From Paraburkholderia domus (lineage in GTDB: Bacteria > Pseudomonadota > Gammaproteobacteria > Burkholderiales > Burkholderiaceae): a stretch of 64,000 bases of DNA. The notes under the pieces were generated by a model, which did not search any database, was not told the origin of the DNA, and saw only the letters and a program-made list of their open reading frames with translations. The position numbers and the translations under genes are program-made. Below are positions 1-11,249 of this stretch, one piece after another. Where the stretch lies: positions 186,001 through 250,000 of the forward strand of contig NZ_CAJNAT010000005.1 of the NCBI RefSeq assembly GCF_905220705.1. Direction: 5' to 3'. The first letter of the stretch is position 1. The number at the start of each line of letters is the position of its first letter.

Positions 1-486
1 GCGCCCTACAGCTTCTTCGGCGCGTTCGCCAGCTTCCCGCCGATCATTGGCTTCTGCAGTGAGGGCCGTAAAGACAGCGTCGCCAACATCGAAGCGACCG
101 GCGAATTCGTCTGGAATCTCGCCTCCAAGCCGCTCGCCGAGCAGATGAACCGCTCCTCAGCGCCAGTTCCATCCCACGTCGACGAATTCGAACTCGCCGG
201 TCTTACACCGGCGCCGGGCCGCAACGTTGCCGTGCCGCATGTCGCCGAATCGCCGGCCGCGCTCGAATGCAAGCTGCTGCAAGTGGTCCGTCTGCATACG
301 CTCGACGGCAAGCCAATGGACAACTACCTGTCGCTGGGGCAAGTGGTCGGCGTCCACATCAACGAGACCTATCTGAAAGACGGCCTGTTCGACACCCACG
401 CCGCGCAGCCGATCATGCGTGCCGGCTACCGCGCGGACTACGCGCAAATCGGCGAGATGTTCCAGATGTTCCGCCCGACCGCATAA
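1..486 (+). CDS. Flavin reductase family protein, 5'-truncated by window edge
   Basis: The first 161 codons visible are the C-terminal part of a flavin-reductase-like (FMN-binding split-barrel) protein. The frame opens at base 1 with APYSFFGAFASFPPIIGF, the strand pair that carries the flavin in this family, followed by ANIEATGEFVWNL and a C-terminal segment ending MFRPTA before TAA. Family members are usually about 200 residues, so roughly 40 to 50 N-terminal residues lie outside the window. Such proteins bind FMN and often serve as the reductase partner of a monooxygenase, but no partner is visible here. The next gene, a cupin protein, follows 170 bp downstream on the same strand and might be co-transcribed. 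Confidence 0.8.
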   Translation, partial: APYSFFGAFASFPPIIGFCSEGRKDSVANIEATGEFVWNLASKPLAEQMNRSSAPVPSHVDEFELAGLTPAPGRNVAVPHVAESPAALECKLLQVVRLHTLDGKPMDNYLSLGQVVGVHINETYLKDGLFDTHAAQPIMRAGYRADYAQIGEMFQMFRPTA

Positions 487-656
487 GCACCCAAAGCGTT
501 TGAAGCACCTCGCGCCGCGCAATGCGGCGCGGCACCTATCTGATCGCCTCCACGACACGCAAAGCCGGATCCCCGCAAACTGGCCCGCTTGATGCTTGCA
601 ACCGACGCTCCAACGCGTCGTTTTCAACTGCCGGCTCACTCAAGAGGAGCGCGATC

Positions 657-1091
657 ATGTCCACCGAATTCGCCACGCAGTTCAGCCATGTCCGTCCGCA
701 AGACACGTCCTACGTGGATCAGGGCCTACGCGACTTTTTTCTTTACCGGGATTTAGGCATCGCGCAAGCAACCGGCGGCAAGGTACTCGCGCAACTCGTC
801 AAAGCGAATCACGCACCAGAGCAAGGCACCGGCTGGCACCGTCATGAGGCCGATTTCCACATTGTGATCATGTTGAAGGGCTGGGCGCGCTTTATGTATG
901 GCGACAAGGAGACGCTCGTTGCCGCCGGCGATTGTGTACATCAGGCGCCGGGCATCGTCCACTATCTGTTCGATTACTCAGAAGATATGGAGTACATCGA
1001 AATTGTTTCGCCGGCCGATTTCAAATCGATTGAAGTCGAAGGTCCGTGCGAAGTGCCGGCGGTGCAGCCGTGGAAGAGCGTCCCCGCTTGA
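657..1091 (+). CDS. Cupin-domain protein
   Basis: A 144-residue small single-domain cupin. The conserved barrel motif 1 is visible as GTGWHRHEADFHIVIMLKGW (about residues 60 to 80), giving a metal-binding HxH and Glu pair, and motif 2 as PGIVHYL (around residue 102). The start chosen is the ATG at 657, preceded by an AAGAGGAG ribosome site eight bases upstream; an in-frame extension back to 522 has no such site. There is no signal peptide, so it should be cytoplasmic. The cupin fold gives no substrate by itself; a dioxygenase, isomerase or ligand-binding role are all possible. Transcribed in the same direction as the flavin reductase fragment. Confidence 0.75.
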   Translation: MSTEFATQFSHVRPQDTSYVDQGLRDFFLYRDLGIAQATGGKVLAQLVKANHAPEQGTGWHRHEADFHIVIMLKGWARFMYGDKETLVAAGDCVHQAPGIVHYLFDYSEDMEYIEIVSPADFKSIEVEGPCEVPAVQPWKSVPA

Positions 1092-1125
1092 CCAGCGGAA
1101 CTGCGCCACGGCGCCCGCATAACGA

Positions 1126-1176
1126 GGCCGCATGCGGCATGCACAGAGAGCTGCCGAGTCATCGGCGCATGCGGCC
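1126..1176. repeat. Inverted repeat between convergent genes
   Basis: GGCCGCATGC at 1126-1135 is the exact reverse complement of GCATGCGGCC at 1167-1176, separated by 31 bases, in the gap between the convergent cupin and phaZ genes. A stem-loop at this place could end transcription from both sides, but there is no T-tract, so the terminator role is a guess. Confidence 0.4.
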
Positions 1177-1229
1177 GCCTGAAGAAACGGCGACGTTCGC
1201 GCATGCGGCTACCCGAGAAGACGAACAGC

Positions 1230-2681
1230 TTATTGCGTCGCGGGTGGCCGTCGTCGCGGCGCCGGTGACGCCTGCTGAGGCTTGGCGGCGCCTCCGGAGC
1301 CAGCTCCGTTCGGCGTGGCAGTCGCGGCGCTGGTATCTATCTCGACTTCAACCACCGCCGCAGCAGCAGGCGCAGCTGGTATCACCTCAGAAGCCGCGGC
1401 CACCGATACCGGCTTGATAGTCCGCGCCCGCGAACTCACCACCACCGCGCGCGGCTCGTTGTCGTAAATCACCGCCCGTACGCGCGGATAAATCTGCCGC
1501 TCCCACCGATGTCCATTGAACACGCCATAGTGCCCCACACCGGTCTGCACATGATGCGTCTTCAGATACGGCCGCAACTTGTCGCACATATCCTGCGCCG
1601 CGAGCGTCTGCCCAACCGCGCAGATATCGTCCTTTTCGCCCTCAACGGTCAGCAGCGCCGTGCGGCGGATCTTCGAAGGCTCTACCAGCCGCCCCTCTAC
1701 TTCGAGCTCATGCAACGGCAACGCGTGCCGCTGAAAAACCGTATCGACGGTCTCCAGATAGAAATCGGCCGTCAGATCCATTGTCGCGAAGTATTCTTCG
1801 TAGAAAGTGTGGATCGTGTCGGCCTTCGCCGGATCGCCTTTGGCGCGTTCGTAATGCATGGTCTCGAACGAGTCGAGATGGCGGCCGAGGTTCATCGACA
1901 TAAACGCGGTCAGTTGCACGAAGCCAGGATACACGCGACGGTGCGCGCCCGCGAAACCGAACGGTACCGCGCTGATCAGGTTCTGCTCGAACCACTCGAT
2001 CGGCTTGCTCTTGGCCAGTTCGTTGACGCGCGTCGGATTGATGCGCGTGTCGAGCGGGCCCGCCATCAGCGTCATGCTGGCGGGCTGCGCGGGGTTGTCG
2101 TCCGCAGCCATCAGCGCGACCGCGGCCAAAGCGGCGACCGTCGGCTGGCACACCGCCAGCAGATGCGCACCCGGCCCGATCGTCTCCGTGAAGTCGATCA
2201 CATGCTGCACGAATTCGTTGAAGCCGAAACGGCCCTGGCTCAGCGGGACGTCGCGCGGGTTGTGCCAATCGGTGATGTAGACGTCGTGCTCCGCCAGCAT
2301 CGTGAGCACGGTGCCGCGCAGCAACGTCGCGAAGTGGCCGGACATGGGCGCGATTACCAGCACGCGCGGTTGCGGATGCGAAAGCGTGGCGTTCTTACGG
2401 AAATGCAACAGCGAACAGAACGGCGTGTGCGCGGCGATTTCCTCGACGATCTGCACGGGATTGCCTTCCGTCACCACGCTATCGATACCGAAAGGCGGCC
2501 TCACAGGCGTGAGTCCGGCGAGCGTCAACAACTCGCAGGCCGCGCGTATCGAGCGTCCATGCGACGTCTCGCCGAACGCGGGCCAGGCGTCGAGCGAATG
2601 ATTCACCAGCGCTGCGCCGTGCCGCATCGGCAGCATTACGTCGGCGAAAGCCTGGTATGTGGGATATGCGAACAGGTTCAT
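1230..2681 (-). CDS. phaZ: Intracellular polyhydroxyalkanoate (PHB) depolymerase
   Basis: A 483-residue protein resembling the Ralstonia-type intracellular PHB depolymerases (PhaZ1 family), which hydrolyse native carbon-storage granules in the cytoplasm. The N-terminus MNLFAYPTYQAFADVMLPMR and the nucleophile motif AVCQPT, with Cys178 in place of the usual lipase-box serine, are family hallmarks. The C-terminal region has VEGEKDDICAVGQT and TGVGHYGVFNGHRW, which supply the Asp and His partners. The ATG at 2681 was chosen because the extra 35 upstream residues do not resemble the family. Odd feature: from about residue 420 it ends in about 75 Ala/Pro/Val-rich residues with an Arg/Pro tail beyond the usual family end. 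Divergent from the GST gene. Confidence 0.9.
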   Translation of the reverse strand: MNLFAYPTYQAFADVMLPMRHGAALVNHSLDAWPAFGETSHGRSIRAACELLTLAGLTPVRPPFGIDSVVTEGNPVQIVEEIAAHTPFCSLLHFRKNATLSHPQPRVLVIAPMSGHFATLLRGTVLTMLAEHDVYITDWHNPRDVPLSQGRFGFNEFVQHVIDFTETIGPGAHLLAVCQPTVAALAAVALMAADDNPAQPASMTLMAGPLDTRINPTRVNELAKSKPIEWFEQNLISAVPFGFAGAHRRVYPGFVQLTAFMSMNLGRHLDSFETMHYERAKGDPAKADTIHTFYEEYFATMDLTADFYLETVDTVFQRHALPLHELEVEGRLVEPSKIRRTALLTVEGEKDDICAVGQTLAAQDMCDKLRPYLKTHHVQTGVGHYGVFNGHRWERQIYPRVRAVIYDNEPRAVVVSSRARTIKPVSVAAASEVIPAAPAAAAVVEVEIDTSAATATPNGAGSGGAAKPQQASPAPRRRPPATQ

Positions 2682-2900
2682 AACCTTCGCACGAGTGCAG
2701 GAAAGGAAGGAGCCCGAATAGAGGCAAGTCATGTGCCAATCATGCGCTCGCACTGACGCGGCCGTCCCCGCACGTTGGCATAGCATTTGCGCGAGTCATG
2801 GGAACGGGCTGAAATTGCCGCGCTTTGGTGCGCCCGCGCACGGCAACGTGCATGCGCATCGTCAGGCGTCGGATGAGCGCCTCATATGGAGGAGAATCGT

Positions 2901-3554
2901 ATGGCGAATACCACGCTCACCATCAGCAGCAAGAATTATTCATCGTGGTCGCTGCGCGGCTGGCTGCTGACCAAATTCAGCGGCCTGCCTTTCGAAGAGA
3001 TCGTGATGCCGATCGACGATCCCGCTGCGCGCGCCGAATTGTTACTGCTGTCGCCGTCGATCCTGGTGCCGTGTCTCTTTCACGACGGCATCAAGATCTG
3101 GGACACCATGGCGATTGCCGAATACCTGAACGAACTGAAGCCGGAAGCGGCGCTATTGCCCAAAGACGTCCGCGCGCGAGCGCATTGCCGCTCGATTTGC
3201 GGCGAGATGCATTCGGGATTTGGTTCGCTGCGCTCGGCTTTGCCGATGAACCTGAAGGCGCATTTTCCGGGCTTCAAGGTGTGGGCGCGGGCGCAATCGG
3301 ATATCGATCGCATCGTGACGATCTGGAGCGAGTGCCTGAAGCAGTACGGCGGCCCGTTTCTGTTCGGCGAGCGTAGCGCGGCAGATGCGATGTACGCGCC
3401 GGTAGTAACGCGTTTCGTCACCTACGACGTGAAGCTGGATCCGGAGATTGTCGAATACGGGCAGCGCATCATGGCACTGCCTGAAATGCAGCAGTGGATC
3501 GCAGACGCGCAGCAGGAAGTGGAGGAGATCGACGAACTGGACGTGGAGTTTTGA
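2901..3554 (+). CDS. Glutathione S-transferase family protein
   Basis: A 217-residue cytosolic GST-like protein. The N-terminal thioredoxin-fold domain (about 1 to 80) contains SSKNYSSWSLRGWL, with the catalytic serine region typical of zeta/theta-like bacterial GSTs, the cis-proline loop as SPSILVPCL, and the glutathione-contact segment WDTMAIAEYL. The helical C-terminal domain holds GPFLFGERSAADAMYAPV, the usual N-capping motif. The ATG at 2901 follows GGAGGAG by six bases, which favours it over the in-frame ATG at 2886. Substrate unknown. Transcribed away from phaZ and towards the chemotaxis receptor gene. Confidence 0.85.
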   Translation: MANTTLTISSKNYSSWSLRGWLLTKFSGLPFEEIVMPIDDPAARAELLLLSPSILVPCLFHDGIKIWDTMAIAEYLNELKPEAALLPKDVRARAHCRSICGEMHSGFGSLRSALPMNLKAHFPGFKVWARAQSDIDRIVTIWSECLKQYGGPFLFGERSAADAMYAPVVTRFVTYDVKLDPEIVEYGQRIMALPEMQQWIADAQQEVEEIDELDVEF

Positions 3555-3626
3555 TGACTGCGCGTGGCGGCGCCGTTAGCGCTGCCGGCGCGGCAGCAGG
3601 CGCCGCGCCTTTACGAAAGCTACGCC

Positions 3627-5600
3627 TCAATCCCGCCCGGCTTCCAGCTTGAACACGCTCACCACCTGCGCAAGCCGCGCAGCCTGATCGCGCAATTCAG
3701 TCGCGGCGAGTTCCGCCTCGCCGACGATCGTCGCATTCTGCTGGGTCGCCTCACCGATCTGCGTGACGGCAAGGTTGACCTGCTCGATGCCACCCGATTG
3801 CTCGCGCGACGCAACGCTGATCTCCGCCATGATCGCGCGCACCTGGCCGACCTGGTGAACGATGCCCTGCATCGTCGAGCTGGCCTCTTCAGCGATCCGG
3901 AAGCCGCTTTGAACGGTCGCCGTGGAGGCGGAGATCAGCTCCTCGATCTCCTTCACCGAAGCCGCGCTGCGCTGCGCGAGCGCGCGTACTTCCGACGCCA
4001 CCACCGCAAAGCCCTTGCCGTGCTCGCCGGCGCGTGCCGCTTCGACAGCAGCGTTCAATGCAAGGATATTGGTCTGGAAAGCGATGCCTTCGATCACGCT
4101 GGTGATCTCGGCGATCTTCTGCGACGAGCGGCTGATCTCGCCCATCGTCGAAACCACGCGCTCCACGGCGCGGCCGCCTTCGAGCGCGGCATCGGCGGCA
4201 TTCGTGACGAGCGTGTTGGCCTGGGCGGCGTGGTCGGCGTTCTGCTGCACGGTCGACGTGATCTCTTCCATGCTGGCCGCCGTTTCTTCGAGGCTGCTCG
4301 CCTGCGTGGCAATACGCGCGGCAATATTGCCGCTGCCAGTGGCGATCTTTTCAGTGCCTTCCGACATATCCGTCGACGCATTGCGCACTTGCGAAACGAT
4401 GCGTGCGAGGCCTTCGCCGATGCCGTCGATCGACTGCATCAGGCGGCCGATTTCATCGGCACGCGCATTCGCACCCTTCGCCACGCGCACGCTCAGATCG
4501 CCGGAGGCGAAGCGCTCGGACGCCTTCGCGGCTTCGTCGAGTGGACGGCTCACGAGGCGGCGCACGGCGATCAGGAACACGATCGCGAACGCGCCGACCA
4601 GCGCGAAACCGATCAGCAGGAATTCATCGCGCGTCGTGACGACGTCGGCCATCACCTCGTCACGCGGCGCGATGCCGCCCACCAGCCATTGCCACTGCGG
4701 CACGGTGATGAACGACACGAATTTGTCGCGCGCGTTGCGCTCGCCCAGCGCTGCGTCGGCGGAACTGAATTCGAGTTGACCTTCCTTCATGTCGAGCATT
4801 TGCTGATACGGCGCGTTCGCCTCGTCCGCTTTCTGGCCGGCGGCGGCCGGATGCACGATCAGCTTGCCGCGATCCTCGCCCTTCGACGCATCGAGCACGA
4901 AGTAGTAACCGCTGTCGCCGATTTTCAGTTTGCTGATACCGTCTTCGACCGACTGGATCTCCTTGTCCACGTTCACGCCCACGAACAGCGCGCCGATCAC
5001 GCGACCGCTCGCGTCCGTAACCGGGCGGTATTGCGTAATCAGACGTTTGCCAAAGAGCGTGGCAAGTCCCGTATAGGACTTGTTCGCCATGATCAGCGCA
5101 TACGCCGGCGCTTTGCGGTCGAGCAGCGTGCCGATCGCGCGCGAGCCGTCCTGTTTTTTCAGCGAAGTCGTCACGCGGACGAAATCGTCGCCGCTGCGTG
5201 CGAACACGGTGGCAACCGCGCCGCTGCGTTCGAGAAACTGATCGGGAATCGAGAAGTCCATGTTCAGGACTTTGTCGCCGGCCTTGATGGTCGGGGTGGC
5301 GACGCCGTTGACGTCGACTTTCTGGGTGTCGTCGAGCGTGTAGCCGGTGGGCAGAAAGCTCGCGAATAGCGACATCGAGCGATCGACTTCGGACGACAGC
5401 GCCTTGTCGAACAGCGTGATCATGGCGGCGATCGAGCGGTCCTTATCGGCGACGCGTTCGAGCACCTGATCGCTGACCTGCTCGCCGGCGCTGCGCGTGA
5501 GCGCCCACGTAAAAGCGGCGAAAATCAATGCCACCAGCGCGCACGACAACACGGCAAGCCGGGCGCCAACGCTGGCGCGGCGCAAAGAGAGAAATTCCAT
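3627..5600 (-). CDS. Methyl-accepting chemotaxis protein (Cache-type)
   Basis: A 657-residue inner-membrane chemoreceptor. It has a first membrane segment near residues 12 to 34, a periplasmic ligand domain of the Cache class of about 260 residues, and a second membrane segment ([20 protein letters not shown]). A HAMP linker and the cytoplasmic signalling hairpin follow; the invariant tip reads [20 protein letters not shown]. It ends VFKLEAGRD, so no CheR/CheB-docking pentapeptide is visible. The ATG at 5600 places the first membrane helix at the normal distance; an in-frame ATG at 5651 is possible. Neither has a strong ribosome site. A sigma-28-like promoter lies just upstream. The ligand cannot be read from sequence, and no che genes are nearby, so it is an orphan receptor here. 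Confidence 0.93.
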   Translation of the reverse strand: MEFLSLRRASVGARLAVLSCALVALIFAAFTWALTRSAGEQVSDQVLERVADKDRSIAAMITLFDKALSSEVDRSMSLFASFLPTGYTLDDTQKVDVNGVATPTIKAGDKVLNMDFSIPDQFLERSGAVATVFARSGDDFVRVTTSLKKQDGSRAIGTLLDRKAPAYALIMANKSYTGLATLFGKRLITQYRPVTDASGRVIGALFVGVNVDKEIQSVEDGISKLKIGDSGYYFVLDASKGEDRGKLIVHPAAAGQKADEANAPYQQMLDMKEGQLEFSSADAALGERNARDKFVSFITVPQWQWLVGGIAPRDEVMADVVTTRDEFLLIGFALVGAFAIVFLIAVRRLVSRPLDEAAKASERFASGDLSVRVAKGANARADEIGRLMQSIDGIGEGLARIVSQVRNASTDMSEGTEKIATGSGNIAARIATQASSLEETAASMEEITSTVQQNADHAAQANTLVTNAADAALEGGRAVERVVSTMGEISRSSQKIAEITSVIEGIAFQTNILALNAAVEAARAGEHGKGFAVVASEVRALAQRSAASVKEIEELISASTATVQSGFRIAEEASSTMQGIVHQVGQVRAIMAEISVASREQSGGIEQVNLAVTQIGEATQQNATIVGEAELAATELRDQAARLAQVVSVFKLEAGRD

Positions 5601-5670
5601 GGGCGTTCGGAGTAAGGAGAGACATGTGACGCGCAAACCATGCGGATGCATGGTTTACACCTATGTCAGG

Positions 5671-5697
5671 ATTACGGCCGATTTGCCCATATCTTTA
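5671..5697 (-). promoter_or_regulatory. Candidate sigma-28 (FliA) promoter for the chemoreceptor
   Basis: Read on the minus strand there is TAAA (5697-5694), 15 bases, then GCCGTAAT (5678-5671). The FliA consensus is TAAA, 15 bases, GCCGATAA; the TAAA element, the spacing and the GCCG core match, and three of the last four bases differ. It lies about 70 bp upstream of the receptor ATG at 5600, and chemoreceptors are commonly FliA-dependent. Confidence 0.55.
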
Positions 5698-5739
5698 GCG
5701 CATTTGAAAGCATTACGTAATATAGCGACGTATATATCG

Positions 5740-8379
<2,640 letters not shown>

Positions 8380-8426
8380 GGTAGCTAAGGCTCGTAGCGG
8401 CATCGGGCCGCGTTATGAACCCAGTA

Positions 8427-8453
8427 TTGACCTTCCCATGATGGGAAGGTCAA
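8427..8453 (-). promoter_or_regulatory. CueR-type (MerR family) operator/promoter of copA
   Basis: A perfect inverted repeat with 13-base arms, TTGACCTTCCCAT and ATGGGAAGGTCAA, around one central base. It matches the CueR operator known from copA promoters, where TTGACC also serves as the -35 element and the overlong spacer to the -10 is remodelled by copper-bound CueR. Downstream on the minus strand AATACT sits 19 bases after TTGACC as a plausible -10. Confidence 0.88.
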
Positions 8454-8610
8454 GGATGTTGTTGTGGCGCATTGATACGCCGCCAAACGCGCCACAACAA
8501 CGCGTTGCCGAAAGCGCACCGGATGTCGGCCAGCCGATCCGGCTCGTGCCGCCAGCTACGGAGCCAGGGAACTGGCAACTGCGTCGCGCTACGGTTGATG
8601 AGCAAAAGAC

Positions 8611-9282
8611 TCAGAATGCCGGCGGCGCGTCCAGCATCGCTTGGCCAACGGCCTTCTGCCCGTCGCTCTCTCGCGCCAGCAGGGCTTCAGCCGCGCCGCG
8701 CCGGTCGGCGGCTTCCTTGTTCTGGCCGAGTTTCCATTTGCCGACCAGTCGCGTGACCTCGATCTCGAGGCCGACGATCGCCCCCAACATCTGGGCGATA
8801 TAGTCGGCTGGCGCGTCGCCCATCTTCCACGGCACCGGTTCGCCTGCTTCCATCTTGCGGGTGAGCCGAGCGACCAGGCCGCGTACGAACGCCTCGTCGT
8901 CGCGCACGAGGATCCGGCCGTGGGCGTGCACCACCATATAGTTGTAAGTCGGCACCTGACGATGCGTCTCGTGCTTGCTCGGATACCAGGTCGGCGAGAT
9001 GTAGGCGGCCGGGCCCTGGAAAATGACGAGGGTTTCCGGGTTGGCGGCGACTTCTTGCCAGACGGGATTGGCTCGGGCGACGTGGGCGCGGAGGATGCCG
9101 TGGGTTTGGGCAGGTGCCGCGTCATCCCCTCCGGGGACTAGCTTTGCGTCGAACTCGAACGGCAAATGATTCGCATCGAACCCGTTCGGCCCGTGGGTAA
9201 TCAGCGCGCCGAACGGCTGCTCGGCGATCAGACGGTGGAGAACCTCTGGACGGTTCTCTTCAAAGTGGGCGGGCATGTACAT
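8611..9282 (-). CDS. PaiB-family FMN-binding negative transcriptional regulator
   Basis: A 223-residue PaiB-like protein with the FMN-binding split-barrel fold. The start MYMPAHFEENRPEVLHRLI and the later YISPTWYPSK and VPTYNYMVVHAHG are the characteristic family segments. In Bacillus, PaiB was named as a repressor of sporulation and protease genes, but many homologues are simply flavin- or haem-binding split-barrel proteins of unknown role. The ATG at 9282 has GGAG eight bases upstream and matches the family start; a TTG at 9300 is less likely. It stands upstream of copA on the same strand but is separated from it by the copper operator, so it is not in the same regulon by position alone. 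Confidence 0.85.
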   Translation of the reverse strand: MYMPAHFEENRPEVLHRLIAEQPFGALITHGPNGFDANHLPFEFDAKLVPGGDDAAPAQTHGILRAHVARANPVWQEVAANPETLVIFQGPAAYISPTWYPSKHETHRQVPTYNYMVVHAHGRILVRDDEAFVRGLVARLTRKMEAGEPVPWKMGDAPADYIAQMLGAIVGLEIEVTRLVGKWKLGQNKEAADRRGAAEALLARESDGQKAVGQAMLDAPPAF

Positions 9283-9577
9283 AAAACGCTCCGGATACAA
9301 AAAGGCGGCGAGTAGTCGGGAAGAGCAGTCAGCAGGACAAGAACCGGCGCGGAAGTGGCAAAAATCGTCAACCGTACGCTAAATTGTGTCCGCGCGCGCA
9401 TTGCAAAGCGCTATTCCTGCCTTTGCGCTTGCCTGGTGAGCAAGGATACGATACAACCCGAAGTTGTCGGAATCGCCAGCCGCGGCCTGGCTGCGCTGGG
9501 CTTAGGGAGGCCACGCAAACAGGTTCCGCTGCGCACCGACGTCTCCCTTAGGCCTGCACGTTCTGCCACCTGAACGA

Positions 9578-10996
9578 ATGATAAAAAATCGCCAAGAACT
9601 GTTTTCGTTTCACTGGACCTGCGCATCGCTCGCAGGCCTCGCGTTTCTGGCTGGTTGTGCGTCGACTTCGTCAACGACGCAAAAAACCACTGGCTGGATC
9701 AAAGACGAAGTTGCCGATTCGTATGTATTCGGCTATCCGCTGGTGCTGATGGGCGTCGCGCGCGACGCGGCGGTCGGCACCGATCCGGGCCAGGCACCGG
9801 TCAATACGCTGCGCCACGCGCAGGCGTTGCCGCCGATCGGCGCGGCCAATCCGCTGCAGCCGAGTCTCGACACGCTCGACTCGACCGGCTGGCTGGATGT
9901 CGGCAGCGAGCCGGTGATCGTGTCGCTGCCCGATTCGCACGGGCGCTACGTCGACGCCCGCGTGCTCGACATGTGGACCAACGTGGTGTGGTCGACCAGC
10001 TCACAGTTCGCTACCCGCGCCGCAGGCATCAAGGCGCAAACGATTGCCTTCGTCGGCCCAGGCTGGCAAGGCGATCTGCCCAAAGGCGTGAAGCGCGTCG
10101 ACGTGCCGACCCGCAACGCCTGGGTGAGCGTTCGCATCCAGTCGAACGGCACCCGCGATCTGACGACGGTGCGCAAGCTTCAGCGCGCTATCCGCGTCGC
10201 GCCGCTGAGCGTGTATGCCGGCGACACACGCTCGGCATCGATTACGCCGCCCCACAGCAATGCCGCCGATGCCGCCGCTGCTGCTTCCGGTACGCCGGCC
10301 GCGCAAGTCGCCGCGCTCGACGCGAATGCCTTCTTTAGCCGGCTTGCGCAGGCATTGCCGGAAAATCCGCCGACACCGGCCGATCCGCACGCACTGAAAA
10401 TCCTGTCTGACTTCGGCGTAACGCCTGGCGATCCGGTGAAGCTGCCGAACGCGCCCGAGGCGATCGCCGCGGGTCTGGCCGACGGCCACCAGCGCGTCGT
10501 CACGCCGCCGTCCAATCTGCTGAACGGCAATGGCTGGAGCTGGTTCGGCGACGGCGTGGGCAACTACGGTCCCGACTACGCAATGCGCGCCTACGCTGCG
10601 GCGACCCAACCGGGCATCGGCACGAAGGACGATGAAGTACGCGCGGTCGTCGCCCAGGACAGCGACGGTCATGCGCTCAATGGCGCCAACCGCTACGTGA
10701 TTCACTTCGCGCCGAACCAGTTGCCGCCGGTGCGTGGCTTCTGGTCGATCACCGCCTATACGAAAGACGGCGCGTTAGGGGAAAGCGCGCCCGCGCGTCT
10801 GGCGGTCGGCGATCGCAATGGCGCACGCCGCAATCGCGACGGCTCGCTCGACGTGACGGTGTCGTCGACACGCGGCAAGAGCGGCAACTGGCTGCCGGCG
10901 CCGCGCGCCGATCTGCAACTGGTGCTGCGTCTGTACGCGCCGAAGCCGCAAGCTACCGACGGCAGCTGGCAACCGCCGGCGGTGATGCGTCAGTGA
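9578..10996 (+). CDS. DUF1254/DUF1214 domain lipoprotein
   Basis: A 472-residue envelope protein. The N-terminus has a hydrophobic segment ending in the lipobox LAGC (Cys about residue 27), so it should be a lipoprotein. The mature part begins with the DUF1254 signature (VADSYVFGYPLVLMGVARDA; NTLRHAQALPPIGAANPLQP), and the C-terminal DUF1214 part shows YVIHFAPNQLPPVRGFWSIT and LVLRLYAPKP. An Ala-rich stretch (about residues 225 to 245) links the two. Function of these domains is not established. The 295-bp gap before it shows no gene, and the ATG lacks an obvious ribosome site, so the start is moderately certain. Likely monocistronic, with structured DNA immediately downstream. Confidence 0.8.
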   Translation: MIKNRQELFSFHWTCASLAGLAFLAGCASTSSTTQKTTGWIKDEVADSYVFGYPLVLMGVARDAAVGTDPGQAPVNTLRHAQALPPIGAANPLQPSLDTLDSTGWLDVGSEPVIVSLPDSHGRYVDARVLDMWTNVVWSTSSQFATRAAGIKAQTIAFVGPGWQGDLPKGVKRVDVPTRNAWVSVRIQSNGTRDLTTVRKLQRAIRVAPLSVYAGDTRSASITPPHSNAADAAAAASGTPAAQVAALDANAFFSRLAQALPENPPTPADPHALKILSDFGVTPGDPVKLPNAPEAIAAGLADGHQRVVTPPSNLLNGNGWSWFGDGVGNYGPDYAMRAYAAATQPGIGTKDDEVRAVVAQDSDGHALNGANRYVIHFAPNQLPPVRGFWSITAYTKDGALGESAPARLAVGDRNGARRNRDGSLDVTVSSTRGKSGNWLPAPRADLQLVLRLYAPKPQATDGSWQPPAVMRQ

Positions 10997-11009
10997 AGTC
11001 CGCCAATGG

Positions 11010-11030
11010 AATGCATTCATTGAATGCATT
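11010..11030. repeat. Perfect 21-bp palindrome downstream of the DUF1254 gene
   Basis: AATGCATTCA and TGAATGCATT form 10-base arms around a single T, 14 bp after the stop codon. It could be an operator or the base of a weak transcript hairpin. It is AT-rich, which argues against a terminator. Confidence 0.5.
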
Positions 11031-11085
11031 AGTGAAATGCGTCACTGCTGTGACAGTAATGAATGAGTAACGCATAAATCAGCCC

Positions 11086-11114
11086 ATGTCTGCCAGCTTC
11101 GTGCTGGCAGACAT
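11086..11114 (+). terminator. Strong hairpin, possible terminator of the DUF1254 gene
   Basis: ATGTCTGCCAGC (11086-11097) and GCTGGCAGACAT (11103-11114) pair perfectly over 12 bp around the loop TTCGT. There is no T-run after it, so it is either a factor-assisted terminator or a 3'-end stabiliser. Confidence 0.5.
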
Positions 11115-11138
11115 AAAGCGCTGTAGCGCGAAACAAAG

Positions 11139-11156
11139 TGTAAGTCGCGACTTACA
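11139..11156. promoter_or_regulatory. Perfect 18-bp palindrome upstream of the DUF748 gene
   Basis: TGTAAGTCG followed by CGACTTACA, a perfect palindrome of the size of a TetR- or MarR-type operator, about 94 bp before the ATG at 11250. A TATACT that could be a -10 lies downstream at 11184-11189. No regulator gene of those families is adjacent, so its binder is unknown. Confidence 0.5.
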
Positions 11157-11249
11157 TTTCTATCCCGGGTAAGTTTCACCACTTATACTGCCGCATGCGG
11201 GATTTTCGTTTTCGCGGCGGGCTTGCCGCCGCATTACCCAAGACCGAGC

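Noticed and set aside
3564..5369. A 601-codon plus-strand open frame opposite the chemoreceptor
   Set aside because: Antisense shadow of a coding strand with strong codon bias; composition is typical of such shadows (Arg, Asp, His rich).
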